Of a stretch of 64,000 nt of DNA, positions 1 through 12,661 are shown piece by piece. Source of the DNA: Axinella damicornis (lineage: Eukaryota; Porifera; Demospongiae; Axinellida; Axinellidae); assembly GCA_963931865.1 (NCBI GenBank), contig OZ007511.1, forward strand, positions 2,099,836-2,163,835, written 5' to 3'. The position numbers were made by a program, and so were the translations under genes. Below the pieces are notes generated by a model, which was not told the origin of the DNA, did no database searches, and worked only from the letters and a program-made list of their open reading frames with translations. Within the stretch, counting starts at the first letter, position 1. Every line of letters starts with the position of its first letter.

Positions 1-151
1 ATTCTCAGCATAGTGCAGTTCAATTACATCTTTGGAGGATAACTGCGGAGGATAACCAATTTATCCTACGCGGTACATCAAAGGATCGCCCACGCACTGT
101 GGTAGAATTGATATTTGTGAACAATAAGTTTAACACTATTATCCAACTCAC

Positions 152-3100
152 CCATTTGTAGAATCCTCGGCATGGAAAGCTTGTATCACATCTGCACGAC
201 GTAGATAACTGAAATATAGTCAAAACATGTCTATTATAGTACCAAACCAAAACAGCATAAACTATAATTCTTTGAACTTACGTCGTTAAGTAGGTAACAC
301 CACAAGGATCCTGGAATTCATCTGTCAAAGGCCTCCTGATGAATGGATGGATGGAAGAAATCCTTTACTACGACAGTTCATCATCTGAAGCATGCAAGAG
401 GTCTCAAACATGAAAAGAGTTTTCTGCCCCTCAAAACAGCATATGCCTATGAATATGTCTGTGTGGACACTTGATTTCTTCTTACATGTAATATTTTCAC
501 ATGGCTTTGTACTGCTACATTGATGAGTGATTGCTGCTGAAAAGCCGTCAGATCTGCTAGCTATAATGAAGGATGTACAAATGACTTGTACAAGTACATG
601 TATGGCCGGTGAAACATAACAGTGGCATATCACTCAACAACTTTCATCACCAAGCAGAAGGCCATGAACAGGAAAGTGACTAGCATTGGCATCCACTTTA
701 CTGATTAGTGGGCAGAGCTACCTGGATTGTAGCAATGCTAACTTATGTTATCTGAGAATGAGTAATAAGAAATGTAGAGAATGACACCGTAGGATCATTA
801 ATCTTCATCCTAGCCACAAATTGAGGAGAGACAAGATCGTGGCATCTAACCGCCTTTGAAAAGGTTTCCATTCAGAGATTTGCTGCATCAAGGAGAGTAG
901 TATACTGACAAGGAGAGTACTATACTATACTGACAAGGAGAGTAGTATACCGACAAGGAGAGTAGTATACTGACAAGGAGAGTAGTATACTGACAAGGAG
1001 AGTACTGTACTGACAAGAAGAGTAGTATACTGAGTACTATAGTGACAAGGAGAGTAGTATACTGACAAGGAGAGTAGTATACTGACAAGGAGAGTACTGT
1101 ACTGACAAGAAGAGTAGTATACTGAGTACTATAGTGACAAGGAGAGTAGTATACCGACAAGGAGAGTAGTATACTGACAAGGAGAGTAGTATACTGACAA
1201 GGAGAGTACTGTACTGACAAGAAGAGTAGTATACTGAGTACTATAGTGACAAGGAGAGTAGTATACCGACAAGGAGAGTAGTATACACTGTATACTACTC
1301 TCAGTAACAGACAAGGAGAGTATACTTACTATGCAAGGAGAGTAGCATACTGACAAGGAGAGAAGTATGTATGCAAGTAGTCTCGGCCCCAGACCCAAAC
1401 CAACCCCATGCAGTGCGGATCGCTTCCAGTATCACACGCGGAAGCGATCCGCGCTGGGGTTGGCTTGGGTCTGGGGCCGAGACTAGTATACAAGCTGAAC
1501 ATGCAGCTTTGGGAGTGATTTCATCAAGTCTTCTGGCAAGTTTGTGAGAACCTTTCCTAGTTGCTTTTCCCACCAAAATTTGAGTTCAGATTAATTAAAT
1601 GGCCATTGAAGGATTGAGAATCACCACTGAAATGGACATTGGAATTAATGTAAGTCCTATAGCAAGGGTTGCTAAAAACTGTCCTGTGCATGTATCATTA
1701 TTCAAGTTCAGAAGGTGAGATAATAGGATGTATACCCAAAAAACTGTTGCACAAACTAGTTGGCTACAAAGAAATAATTGCGCATGCGTGCACCTGAACT
1801 ACTTTCTAATCCTTCAGCTCCTTCCACACTTACCTAGGAATCCAAAACGTTGGATCAATGTCAGATTCATCAACACAAACGTCACGGGGACGACCAAAGG
1901 GATCAATAGGACCAATTTCTGCATAGGCCTGTCCAATGTGACTAGCACATTCTGGTGACTGGACCATGTTAGGTCGAACTGAGGAGAACAAAATTAACCT
2001 CAACAGTCATATGAAAGTCCCGCAATTTCTATACCATGAATTAACCACCCAACTTGCTAACAGATTGTGCTAATAAGTTGCAGGGATCAAAGCAGGTTAT
2101 CACTCATGCATAGGTTGTAAGGATCAAAACTATACACAGTTCACAATGTATTGCAAACAACTGCAGCTGGTACCTAATTAGAGTCATATTCTGCACTGCT
2201 AAATCTTTCACTACTATACTGATCAAGCCAATGAAGGGATACTAAGGTACTTTCACAATACTAATTACTAGCTTCATCATAACTGGTTTACACATAAGAG
2301 ATAAACAGCTTCTACACAAGCATCAATGGGATGAGATATATACCGCAGAGTACATGTCAAGTGTCAAGCACCTAGCCCCCTATTCATGCACAAGTTCTTG
2401 CACAGGGTTGAGAAGAGGGTATTTAAGGCGTGCATGGGCAGATATTACATGTCTAATGGTACGTTTCTAGCATCTACTCCAGCATTCTAATGTCCCAAAA
2501 CTATGGGCACTTCTATGGTAATTCATACCACCTAAACCTTGGAAATTCAAAATTCGAACTGCAATGGCAAGCACTAACTAATATAGGTATGTCTTGCTTA
2601 CCGAGAAATGGTCCCAAGAATGTGAAATCACAGTCATCTAATATGTTGTTGTAAGTTGTTTCACTGATTAGACCATTGTAGAGCCTGCAAACGGAAGAAT
2701 AGTTTGAGCTTGTATAGTCTTAGTCTTATTGGGGCCCGGCGCCGGGGCCTGGCCGGGGCCGGCGCGCGGGTTAAAAGAGAAGGGTTGTTTTAACCAGGTT
2801 CCTGTCACCTCAGTTGCATCTCAGTGCCTCCTCCACTGTGGTGATCAAGGTGTGAGCACACAAGTGCAGCCTACTTTGATCCTATTGGTAGCTATCAGAT
2901 AGGAACTTGAAAACCTAGTATCCTCTAGCTTGAGATAACCTAGATCAAGTTTCTTGAGTTCCAGGTAACTAGAAGTATAGGAATATACTATAGAAGTGTA
3001 TTCACAGCTGCATGCATGCACTTCCAAACAACAAGCATTCAAGCAGATCATTTACACTGCTTGACCACTATAAGCTAAGTCACGTAATTATGAAACATTA

Positions 3101-6100
3101 GAAGTGAAGCTACACAATATTTGTGGTCATTCTTTGATCACCGCAGTGGAGGAGGCACTGAGATGCAACTATGGTAACCAGTAGCCTCATACCCAGGCCC
3201 TCACGCGGAACGCGGAAGAGGGCCTGGTGACACATGGCAAAATTCCCGTATGTGCTCAGTCAGCATAATTGCGTAATCGATTACATTCCTTACTTGGATG
3301 CATTCGAAATCACGCGGAAGGTAGCTGTTGGTGATGGCTAAGTAGCAAGTCCTTGCCAAGGAGCGACCGGAGGTGAGTCTTGAAGGCTAGAACAGCGGTT
3401 TTATCAAACGGCTACACTTTTCACGGGGTGAAGAATGTAATTACTACGCAGTAATTGGCAATGGACCAACGTGATTCGCCTACCCAAAATCAAGACTGCT
3501 GAGCTCAGCACATACGGGAATTCTGCCAAGTGTCACCAGGCCCTCTTCCGCGTTCCGCGTGAGGGCCTGGGTACGAGGCTAGGTAACCAGAGCCTGGTCA
3601 TTCTTTGATCACCACAGTGGAGGAGGCACTGATGCAACTATGGTGACCAGAGCCTGGTTAAAACAACCCTTCGCTTTTTACAGTATGTACACAGCTGAGA
3701 AACCGTCAATGCTGCAATCATTCAATGATGATCCAAACACTCAATACACATATTCAATGTGACTCAGAGGCCATTGTTCCCACTGGGAGGGTCTTGCTGC
3801 AGGGGGAGTCTTCTCACAACACTAGTTTGAGCTAGTCTAGTCTATGCACTTGGGTCTCCCATAGGTGAGAAGCTGTCAATGTAATCATTCAATGATCCAG
3901 CTACCTTACACACTCGGCACAACACATTCTACGTGAGTGAGAAGCCATTGTTCCCACTGTCAGGGTCTTGCTGAGGAGTCCTCCCACAAGACTAGTTTGA
4001 TCTAATACAGTCTATGCACATGGGCCTCCTATAGTTGAGAAGCAGTCAATGTAATGATGATCCAACTACCCTAGCTACACAAACTCATCATTTACCATAA
4101 GATCTGCAAAGTAGTGTAGAAATGTGAGCTTGTACAAAACAATGTGGGAACTACCCGTGGGACAATATGTAAACATATACTGCCTGGTCTATGAAATTAC
4201 TCAGATAATGCTTGAATGTAGTGGTAGAGGGTAAATTGTGCCATGTCAATAAACACATCATAAGACAGAAACTGGAAGCAGGAAATAATGTCAATTGTAA
4301 TTGAATGTAATTCTCTTATACGTTTTGTTTATGTAGTGCAATATATATCATACCAATAGTCTAAGCTTCCACGAGAATCATCTGGAGAATGTGTGATTGG
4401 ACTTTGAACCAGCAATCCCCGAAGATTAATTGGACGTGCAGGAGCTTGTTTGTTGTACTCCACAATGGCTTCAGTGAGGTAGGGTACATAGTGGCCACCA
4501 TAGGACTGAGAAGGGAAACACGATATTGTATATAACGCTGCAACTATATAGTAAAGTATTGTAGAGTAGGTACGTACTAAGTGGCCACATGTGGGGGAGC
4601 TTAGAATGTATAGACCACTAATAAAACCTACTATCCACCCACCTACCATCCTTATGCATGCTGTAGTGGCCCAGCCATTTGAGTGCTCATACTATTGTTG
4701 GTTTATTAACTTTATCACTTACCCCTCCAGACACCCAGAATTCAGTATTGGCAAACTCCGGGTAGAGGTCAAAGAACTTGATGAGAAACTGCAGACTGAA
4801 AAGAAAAGGATGGTGATTCGTACATGAAAATCACTACACAATCCACTTGTAAGTTTGCTTACTTGTGACTGGTAGTTGTCTCATCGTTGTGAACAAAATC
4901 AAGTGGTAGTTCAGAATACGAGAAACCAACTCCACTGCAGGGGATTGCAAATTAGAGGGTCAACAATTTAGCATATGCTCAATATGAAGCAGATGGACTG
5001 TCAACGGAAAATCCAGTCTAATGGTAGAAGCTCATTTCCTGAATCTAATTCAAATTTTGAAATTAGTTCTTTGGCTACCATTCTATCAGCATAACTGCGG
5101 TACTAGGAATGGACCGAAGCCAGACCTTCGCACGCAAGTTGCTACGTGAGGCATTTTGCTATTCCAGGGAATGGGCATGAACTTCCACTCTGCACTTTGT
5201 GAGAAATCCTTTGTGACTGTTGTAGTAAGCACACTTTGTAGGTAGACTTGTGTTTTGTAATTGATGTTGAGCTTGGACAAGTGCATGTACATTTCCTAGT
5301 ATTCGTTAGATTAGATTCACTAAAAATAACTAGACTACTGGGCTGTTGTTAGATTGGATCTACCCTTGTATTATCATAAATATACAGTAGGTCATAACTA
5401 ACATTGGAGACTCAACCATGAGAAGGTTTGCCACTTTATTCCAAGAGTATCGGTTCCTAGACAGCGTGAGATCCCTGCGTAGAAAAACTGAGATACGGTT
5501 TGTAGAATCATGTAAACTGTTAGCCATCAAGGTGGTGGGCGTTCAACACAATGCACGTGTATACGTACACAGACAAAACAATTGGCACATGGTTATGAAG
5601 AATGCATGGTCAACAATTTGGTACTCTAGTGCCATGTCTTAGGAGGCCCTCGTCAAAACCCAGACCGGACTGAACTGGACCAGAAGAGAAGTAGTAATTA
5701 TTGTAGTGACTTCTAGCGGGTAGTCAAGACTCAGATTTCATAACTTCAATGAAACTAACAGGTAGCTGCTGGTAGGATTGTGAAACTTCTGTCAGCATGG
5801 TTACCTCTGTCAAGTGATCCTCAATTGTTCCTGTCTGCAAACTCCGTTTCCGAACTGAATCAGATTGCAATGATGGTAATCGTGCATGGCTACTCGTGAG
5901 ACTAATAACAGTGTCAATAACAGTGGCAACACTAACTGCTACTTCGGTCCAATCTGGTCCAGGCTTCAATGAGGGTTGTATCAGGATGCCCCAGAAATCA
6001 GTTGAAGACTTCAGCCATGCACTCTTTTATGCTTACTCTGGGAGCCAATGCATGTACACTGTAAAAACTAATTGGTTGTTTTAACCACAGTGGTTATACC

Positions 6101-9100
6101 TTGCATTGGTTGCAGAGAACCTGGAGGCCGTGGTTATGATGGGATCCGAGGTTTACTCAAGTTGGACTTTTATATAATTGCATAAGACAACCTGCAAAGG
6201 CAACTGGCCCAGATCACGTGCACTGCTCACTGACGATCTTGGGAACATCTGCAAGGTCACTACAACTGGTTGTCATGGAAATTTTCATGCCCTTGATGGC
6301 AGCAGTCCCTCACAGATGTTTAGTGGGCTGAGATTGCAGGATTATGGTTGTAATCTTGACCATCTTACTCTCAATTTTCCTAGTCTCTGAACCCCTTCTT
6401 CTAACCACCGTCTCCAGCTTGTCTGCAACCAGCGTAACCACTCTGGGTTGAAACACCTGATGTGTTTTTGCAGTGTAGGGACTGCAGTACAAGAAAACGT
6501 ATACTTTGGGTGCGCTACATGGCCATAACTATCTTCAGTGTCTTAGCACTGCGCCTTCAGATCATTTCAGCAAACTTCCATAGCCCCTCCAACTTGGATT
6601 CTAGGACCTCCTGTATACGTACAAAGAACAGGGAACAGTGCTTGTGGTTTTTGCTGCATTAAGTACCTCTGTCATGTGGACTTGAAAGAAGTAGCAGATT
6701 TTGCTACGTGTGATTTTCCTGGCAGTCACTGCTTATAAACCATGAAAATATAGCTACATATACATACTTACAAGGTCCAAAAAAAGACAGCATGCCAAAC
6801 AATCCTGAGCAGCCAGGTCCCCCGGCCAACCTGTGGCAAGAGAGGAAAGGGCAGCTGCAATTATGACACAGTACTGACCCACTCAAAAAAATTACTGACG
6901 GGTCTGCATACCAACTCCCCTGCAGATGTGATGGCCTCATAAAGTATTCAAAACAGGCAGCAGCATTCATTCATGGATCACCAAAAGGACGTTCAGTGTT
7001 AAGCTGGTACTGAATATCACCAAAGGCTGAATTGATACACTTGAGTGAGTTGATTGATACACTCTCTAGTTTCAATATCACGCTTCCTGGTGGGCAAATT
7101 GAAAGCACTGAAACAAGTGGAAATGGAAAACGAGAACCGAAACAGAGAACAGAAATCCCCCGTCTGATGCTGAAGTCACAAAATTTTGTGTACATGTGCT
7201 GATCACACAACAAAAGTTTATTTTTGCAACGCCGATTCCAATTTCCCCTCAACAAACTCTTCCTTCTGTGTGACTACAAATACTACATGCATGTACGTTT
7301 GCCTGACTCAATTTAGTGCAAGCTGTGCGTAGCTGTGGTTCAGCAATTACTGCTGCATTCCTAACCATTGTTATTATGTTAATTCATTCAGCAAGTGTAT
7401 CAATTCCACATGCAGTCTTCCTCACCATATAATAAGTGGTGCATCTTCTGGGTTTTCCACATCAGCAGTTACAAACCTACAAGGTGCAATTATTATGCTT
7501 GCTGCTAAGTGCTGAGATAGCACAGATGAGTCAGTGAGCCACATCAGAGCGCTGATTTGACACTTCAATGGGCCGCTAACCACATCAAAGTGACACACCC
7601 TCCTTGTTGATCTAGTTGCCACTACGAGAAATGTAACCATTAAGTTGTGTCAAATGTCAAGCATATCCTACCTTAATAGTAGCCTTATGGGTTGACTGGC
7701 TGCAAATCAGATCACCAATCCAATAGCGACTTGGGTTATAATTAAGCACTGCTTACAGTACCCCAATAAGGTCAAGTTTATGGTTTCAATCCAATGTCCT
7801 ATTTTGCTGTCCAATTAGTGAATATCATAATGGGTCTACAGGACTGTATTCAAGGCACAGCACTTACCAGTAAAAGCTTTTTGTCATGTAGGTTTCATTG
7901 ACAGTGATGAATCCAGAGTACATGTCAAAGTTGACGCTACCCCTAACCCCAGGAAGACGTCTGATCTTATGTTCTGCACCTGCACAACAGAATAAAAGGA
8001 CATTGGATATAACATACGCATCCACACTTGTACTGAGTACAAGTGTCAGACCTTCAGCGATAACTTTCTGGAATCTGTCTGCATATTTCATGAATAATTC
8101 AATCCATGACTGACTTGTTAAATGCTGGTATTTGAAATTGGTCTGCAATTTGTCAGTCTAGCCGCTAGCCCCTCTCCACCCGCCCAGTGAAATGGGTGCA
8201 TGGTGAAGATGCGCACGCAGGTCTAGCAAACAGTGCACTACATCCCATTTCTCTGGAATGCCAATTACATGTACCTGTGAACCGGTGAAGTGCCAGCTAG
8301 AGTTGAGGATGAGTTCTGTACCCTTGGAGGCATCCGGACTAGTTTAGCCCGAGTGTAGGCTTTTAGACGCTCTCTGCCAGGCTGATCGCACATGAGAGGC
8401 TCTGTTTACAACCACGAGAGTCATGAATAAAATTGGAACGGATCACTTCAGTGAGATCTGATTGGTCAGTTGAAATGCAATCAAGTGCAATGTTTGCTAG
8501 ACCCTCTCTGCCTTCCGTGGGCAGCTTTGCCGTGTGCACGTGGCTTTGCCGCATGCACGTGTAACCGGCCTGGCGGAGTGGGGCTAGTGGCTAGACTGGC
8601 AATTTGTCTGCCACTGGCACACTATTATTTGCAGGTACCAATTTCACGAATTTAGCAAATTGGAGGAGATTGAATTAAAGTTTGAACAGGGCAAACAAAT
8701 AATAAGTGACCTCACAACACCTGTATTAATTGGAATGAGCGTATTAAGCTAGCCGCCTATGAAGCAGCCATGGAGAACAAAGCAAGCTATATACTACGAG
8801 CTGGTGCATGCAATCAGAGTCTATCCACGAGCTGAGAGCTAGCAAGACCTGACACATCATTCTGAAAAGTGAGTTGCACTAGCCTACCAGTGAGTTGCAC
8901 TAGCCTACCTGTGAGTGCACTTGCCACTTGAACGGATTATATCACGAGTACATGATGGCATCGTCGTCAATTATCACAATGACAATGATGTTATCATGCA
9001 CTCTTACCATATAATTATGTGCCCAATCCACAAAATTTTGTCACCTTTAAGTTAACAATAGTGACCTTATGAGGTATAGCTCCACACATGTATAGTGTCC

Positions 9101-10706
9101 TTTGCCTGTCATACTTAATAGCACTCACTTGCAATTTGGGCAATTACTGTAGACTGAATTACCGATTCTGAATCCTGTTCTCATTACAGCCCTTTCTCCA
9201 GTGACGGCACGTCCCACTACTCGTAAAATATAGTTCCCAGAATCGAGATTTGGATACGTGATATTCAGTGAAGAACCTATAAAGATGAAAATGAATAGCA
9301 AATCGAAGATAAGAACCATAACTTGTTAAAATGGACTCACAGTCCTGTGCAGTAGAGAATTCCCGACCGACTCGACGGAGATGGCAAGTAAGCGACCGTG
9401 TAGGCTTACTGACATTCACATCCACAGAGACACTGCTCCCAACAATCCTTGGGCTGTTGTTCGCAAGTGAAATTTGCAGTGGAGGTTCTGGACAAAAGGA
9501 GAACAATCATGATGCTTGAAAAGTACCATTGTGATCACAGTTCAAACTAGGTGTGATTGTACTCCTTAACGGATGAGATCACAGTGTTAAACTGTAGTGA
9601 AGATTGCACGGCTCTATACATAGCTCAATCAGCTAACATTTTACCCCGAAGTAAACAAATCAGTGATCTTTGTGACCATAGTGATGTGAGCAGATAGATC
9701 TCTATCAGTTTAGGCATAGCTAGCTATAGCAGTGTCCTTTCATTCTGAGTGCGAACCACAGCCATAAATTTCTATCTTTCCTGTGAGGATGTATGTCGTA
9801 TGGTATACAAGGGGTTAACAGAAACGTACACTAATACACATATTTATAATTATGCTCTCTTTCCCAATGTCACTCAGTCTGTAAAACCAAACTGGTTGTT
9901 TCAACCACAGAGTGGTTAGCTACCTTGCTTGCAGACTAGCTGAAGAAACTAGCCTCATTTCTACTGTAGTTTTTGAGTGCTTACAGTATGTTCCATTTTT
10001 GGAATAGCTAGCCGTATGTGGGTGTAGCTTCAGTTTATACTCAGAGACTCGAGACTAAGTCAACTCCGACACCAGCTACTAGTAAACAGCGAATTAGCTA
10101 TCTCACAACCGCATCCTCCTCAAAACCACAAACTGCAACTATACAGACTCCCACAGGGGTCAAAGGTCAACTGCAGCTGCAGATGGACGGAGAAGAATTG
10201 AGTGGCTCCATGGGAATGCCTGTAGATAGTTCTACCCATTGTAGGTATGAGTTTTGTTCCGAAGGATGATTCAGTAAATAGACTTCACCTTGCTAGGGCT
10301 ACTTGTTAACCACTATGCACGGACGGCAGTCTTATGATAATTCCAAGAGCTAGCATAAATTTGCTACCTTGCGCCATAGATATACGTAAGACACGTATAT
10401 CTATGCTTGCGCTAACTCGCTACAACTGCTGTAACCTCGCTGACACAAACTTCCAAGAACTGCTGTGACCTCGGCGAGTTCGCTCTCTTCTCGATAGCTA
10501 AATACAACTGCAGCGAGCTTCACGCTCATCCCACAATGTCCTGGTTACAGTGTAAAGATTGCGGGTAACAGATTTGCAGACTGGCAAAATAAAAGAAAAA
10601 GAGACCAGTACCTAGCTACGCTATTCAATCACATGTACATACCTTGTGCAAGCGAGCAGCCCAAGAGCAGTAAAACGCAAAGTGCAACTGTCCACTGATT
10701 TGCCAT
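152..10706 (-). CDS. Peptidase S10 (cathepsin A-like) protein, left copy, 3' end beyond the window
   Basis: Secreted or lysosomal serine carboxypeptidase-family protein. Exons in transcript order: 10643-10706, 7868-7979, 7426-7476, 6768-6830, 5403-5474, 4863-4934, 4723-4795, 4354-4505, 2602-2684, 1834-1978, 282-335, 152-208. All junctions are GT-AG and phases agree. The first exon encodes a signal peptide (MANQWTVALCVLLLLG...). The next begins with RRLPG and YSGFITV, as in cathepsin A. WLAGGPGCSG and the nucleophile motif GGSYGGH are present. Family members have N in W-L-N-G-G and E in G-E-S-Y; here these are A and G. The exons with the catalytic Asp and His lie left of position 1. The gene is a diverged copy of the plus-strand gene at 12662 with matching exon lengths, except one in-frame codon lost in 282-335. 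No frameshift or stop is seen in these exons, so it looks functional. Confidence 0.85.
888..1377. repeat. Minisatellite, unit about 20 bp, GACAAGGAGAGTAGTATACT
   Basis: About two dozen variants of one short unit, some lengthened by an extra ACTATAGT block. At the matching place in the right arm (about 20070-20112) only one or two related units occur, so the array grew in the left arm. Confidence 0.92.
1378..1485. mobile_element. Foldback element, TAGTCTCGGCCCC ends, 9-bp target duplication
   Basis: Near-perfect 108-bp hairpin starting TAGTCTCGGCCCCAGACC and ending with its reverse complement. Flanks GTATGCAAG and GTATACAAG match at 8 of 9 positions. Non-coding, so it would need a transposase supplied elsewhere. 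A half copy occurs near 41803. Confidence 0.85.
2771..3681. mobile_element. Left-arm-specific inverted-repeat element, host of a nested element
   Basis: Terminal inverted repeats of about 75 bp share GAAGGGTTGTTTTAACCAGG and CCTCCTCCACTGTGGTGATC. The element is split by the 400-bp insertion at 3182-3581. It is absent from the right arm. A GC-rich stretch (2733-2770) lies just outside. Confidence 0.75.
3182..3581. mobile_element. Nested foldback element with perfect 9-bp target duplication
   Basis: Begins TAGCCTCATACCCAGGCCC and ends with the inverted form. It is flanked by GGTAACCAG on both sides (3173-3181 and 3582-3590), an exact 9-bp duplication. 400 bp, no coding sequence. Confidence 0.92.
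3693..4080. repeat. Imperfect tandem repeat, unit about 170 bp, about 2.3 copies
   Basis: GAGAAxCxGTCAATG recurs near 3693, 3865 and 4033, each followed by similar sequence including CCATTGTTCCCACTG. Left-arm specific, inside an S10 intron. Confidence 0.75.
6057..6475. mobile_element. TA-flanked element, CACTGTAAAAAC ends, left arm only
   Basis: Ends are CACTGTAAAAAC and the inverse of CACTGCAAAAAC, with inner repeats GGTTGTTTTAACC. TA flanks both sides, as expected for a Tc1/mariner-type target. The right arm has the empty site near 17090. A related partial copy lies near 9886-9940. Confidence 0.8.
8154..8598. mobile_element. Foldback element with perfect 9-bp duplication, left arm only
   Basis: Ends CAGTCTAGCCGCTAGCCCC and its near-inverse. 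GCAATTTGT flanks it exactly on both sides (8145-8153, 8599-8607). 445 bp. The right arm has the uninterrupted site near 14180. Confidence 0.9.
9125..9487 (-). CDS. Ig-like cassette exons in left S10 gene (alternative or nested product)
   Basis: Two exons, 9341-9487 and 9125-9276, lie between the signal-peptide exon and the first peptidase exon of the left S10 gene. Joined to the signal exon (10643-10706) they encode a secreted protein of about 120 residues ending in NCPNCK and a stop. The pattern S-L-T-C-x-L followed by L-D-S-G-N-Y-x-L-R-V resembles an Ig-like beta sandwich; the family is not identified. The stop codon overlaps a good donor (AA|GTGAGT). An earlier GTAATT donor after 9163 would give a cassette with phase 1 at both ends, able to splice in frame to the peptidase exon. 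Closely matched to the right-arm copy. Confidence 0.6.
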
Positions 10707-12661
10707 CGCTCTCCTCTGAGACTGGAAGTTGCTACCAATACAGCTGTGCCTGCAACTGCGCCCAGTCCGAATTCAAGTGTATTTTATAGTCTCGCGAGGC
10801 CTGCAGAACCAACCGGAAAGGTCTCGTCTGCTGAATCTTACTAACATAGTATATTAGGCCTACTACTGTATGACGCTTAGGCCTACCACTGTATGACGCT
10901 TATCGGTTTATAAGACACTAACCCAGGACTTCCGGTCTTGTTGTGCGTAAACACCTTTGACCTGTACTGTATATATATACTGCATGCCATGGCGCCACTG
11001 TATGACTATCCAGTTACTTGCTTACGTAATTACACATGTCAGGCAGTTAGGTGAGTGAAAATTAATGTGAGACATATATACTGATTAGGGAGAAGAATAG
11101 TGCTCCCTAATTATTGTGCCTGATAGTAGCAGTGGCTCAAAGGTGTACTGCAACCTGGCCATCAAATCCTGGGGAGGGAAGACGAAGAGTTGTTAAATAC
11201 AGTACATTATTGCAGTATGGCTGAACGCTGGATCATAGTATATCAGATTCTGTGGATAGTAACTGGTAGTAAAGAACCTTACCAATCCATGGCCTGAAGG
11301 GTTTGACTACAGAGATTTAATCCATGCATCGTTGAGTTCCTAAAGTGGATAACTGAAAAAACAGTCAATTGCTTTGCGGGCCTGCGTGCTTTACCATAAC
11401 TAATCAGCATTTGAACATATGTACTTCGTTAAGTAGTACAAAGGTCTTGGTAATCATCTGTTAGCTACAGGCCTAATGATGAATACAGATGGAAGAAATT
11501 GTTTACTACGATGGTTTATCATCTGAAGCAACAGGATGAAGTGTCTTCTGAAAAGCATGATGCACTTGATTTCCTATTATTTGGCACGTACAATAATTGT
11601 TCATATGGCTTACTGCTAATCTACTTTGAATACGCCAGGTGAAACAAAACACCATGAAACAGCATGCAGATTTCAGCCAACAACTTTCACCACCAAGTAG
11701 GCATAGTAGTATAAGTAGCACGACTTATCAAATTATGCGAGACTAATACCTTGTGCACGTACAGCCAAATAGCAATGAAACACAAAGCAAGCCAAGTGTA
11801 ACTGTCCGCTGGTTTACCATAATTTGCTTTCAGAGTCTAGCAATCTGCTAAGTTGCTATCATTGCGACACAGGGAGACTACACTGCATGAAATGAATGGT
11901 ACGATACAAAGGCACACAACATGTTGACCATTTTGAGATTCAAGTTGAGAGGTTTTCGGGTTATTATCATTTATGAATGAATATGTGTCCACATGTCATA
12001 GCCTGACTCTATGATAGTGCCAGGCTGACAGAGATTAGACGGAACCCACAAAGACCCTAGCTACTTATATTCAAAAGTGCAGACAGTTGAAAGGAACATG
12101 CTTAGCTACAGATAGCACAAAAGAATGAAGACAGGCCTAACACACCAAACCAAATATGGACAACCATCCAATTACACACATTAGCACAAACCACGTCATT
12201 GAAACAAACTTGCTACCAAATATCAGTCCTACACAGCTAGCTATCATCCTTTGTTTCCTTACGTTTTGCAGTTCTGCTACCTGTGTTATTAAGTCCAATA
12301 CTGGGTCCAGATTTCCACTGCATGGCCCCGTCTAGACTGGCCAAACTTAGAGTCCTACTAGTACTACATGTAGCTATAATGTAGCTAGGTACTCAGTGTC
12401 TGCTAGAGTAAGACACAGTTGTTCTGCAATACACAAATAGCTGCACCTGTCTTTACTACGTACTACAAGGTGTTGCGGTGTGAATGTTAGCGTAGTACTG
12501 AGAATTATCACCTTTCCTGTTGAGTCTGGCCGAGTGAGACCATAGATAATAAACTCAGTGAGACTAATCAAATTTGGACTGGGCGTGGTTGTAGGCATAG
12601 CCATAGACAATAGGGACTATGGCATAGCTGCATTGGTAGCAACTTACAGCCTAGGAGAGCA
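10707..12661. promoter_or_regulatory. Spacer between divergent S10 genes
   Basis: About 2 kb between the start codons of the two S10 genes. About 40-110 bases upstream of each start are conserved between arms (near 10720-10790 and 12560-12655), which points to a conserved 5' UTR or promoter. The remainder is unique apart from the third-copy remnant at 11424-11819. Confidence 0.45.
11424..11819 (-). pseudogene. Remnant of a third S10 gene in the spacer
   Basis: In the spacer between the two S10 genes, 11755-11819 (minus) is a decayed copy of the signal-peptide exon: it starts MVNQRTVTLGLLC and ends in a GT donor, but the end of the leader is changed. About 11424-11475 (minus) resembles the exon found at 282-335 and 20778-20834, and the following sequence to about 11640 resembles the intron flanking that exon. 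Exons 2-10 are missing between the two pieces. This is best read as an internally deleted third paralogue in the same orientation as the left gene. The assignment rests on eye alignment. Confidence 0.6.

Larger units (their letters stand above)
100..10790. repeat. Left arm of large inverted duplication
   Basis: Reverse-complement similarity to 12560-21060. All twelve S10 exons in view, both Ig-like exons and much of the introns align, interrupted by insertions found in one arm only. Homology fades near position 100, where exon 152-208 has just been passed, so the arm may continue beyond the window after a break. Confidence 0.9.

Noticed and set aside
5724..5969. 81-codon minus-strand frame in the left arm
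   Set aside because: It lies in an S10 intron and the matching right-arm sequence (near 17190-17420) does not preserve the frame well.
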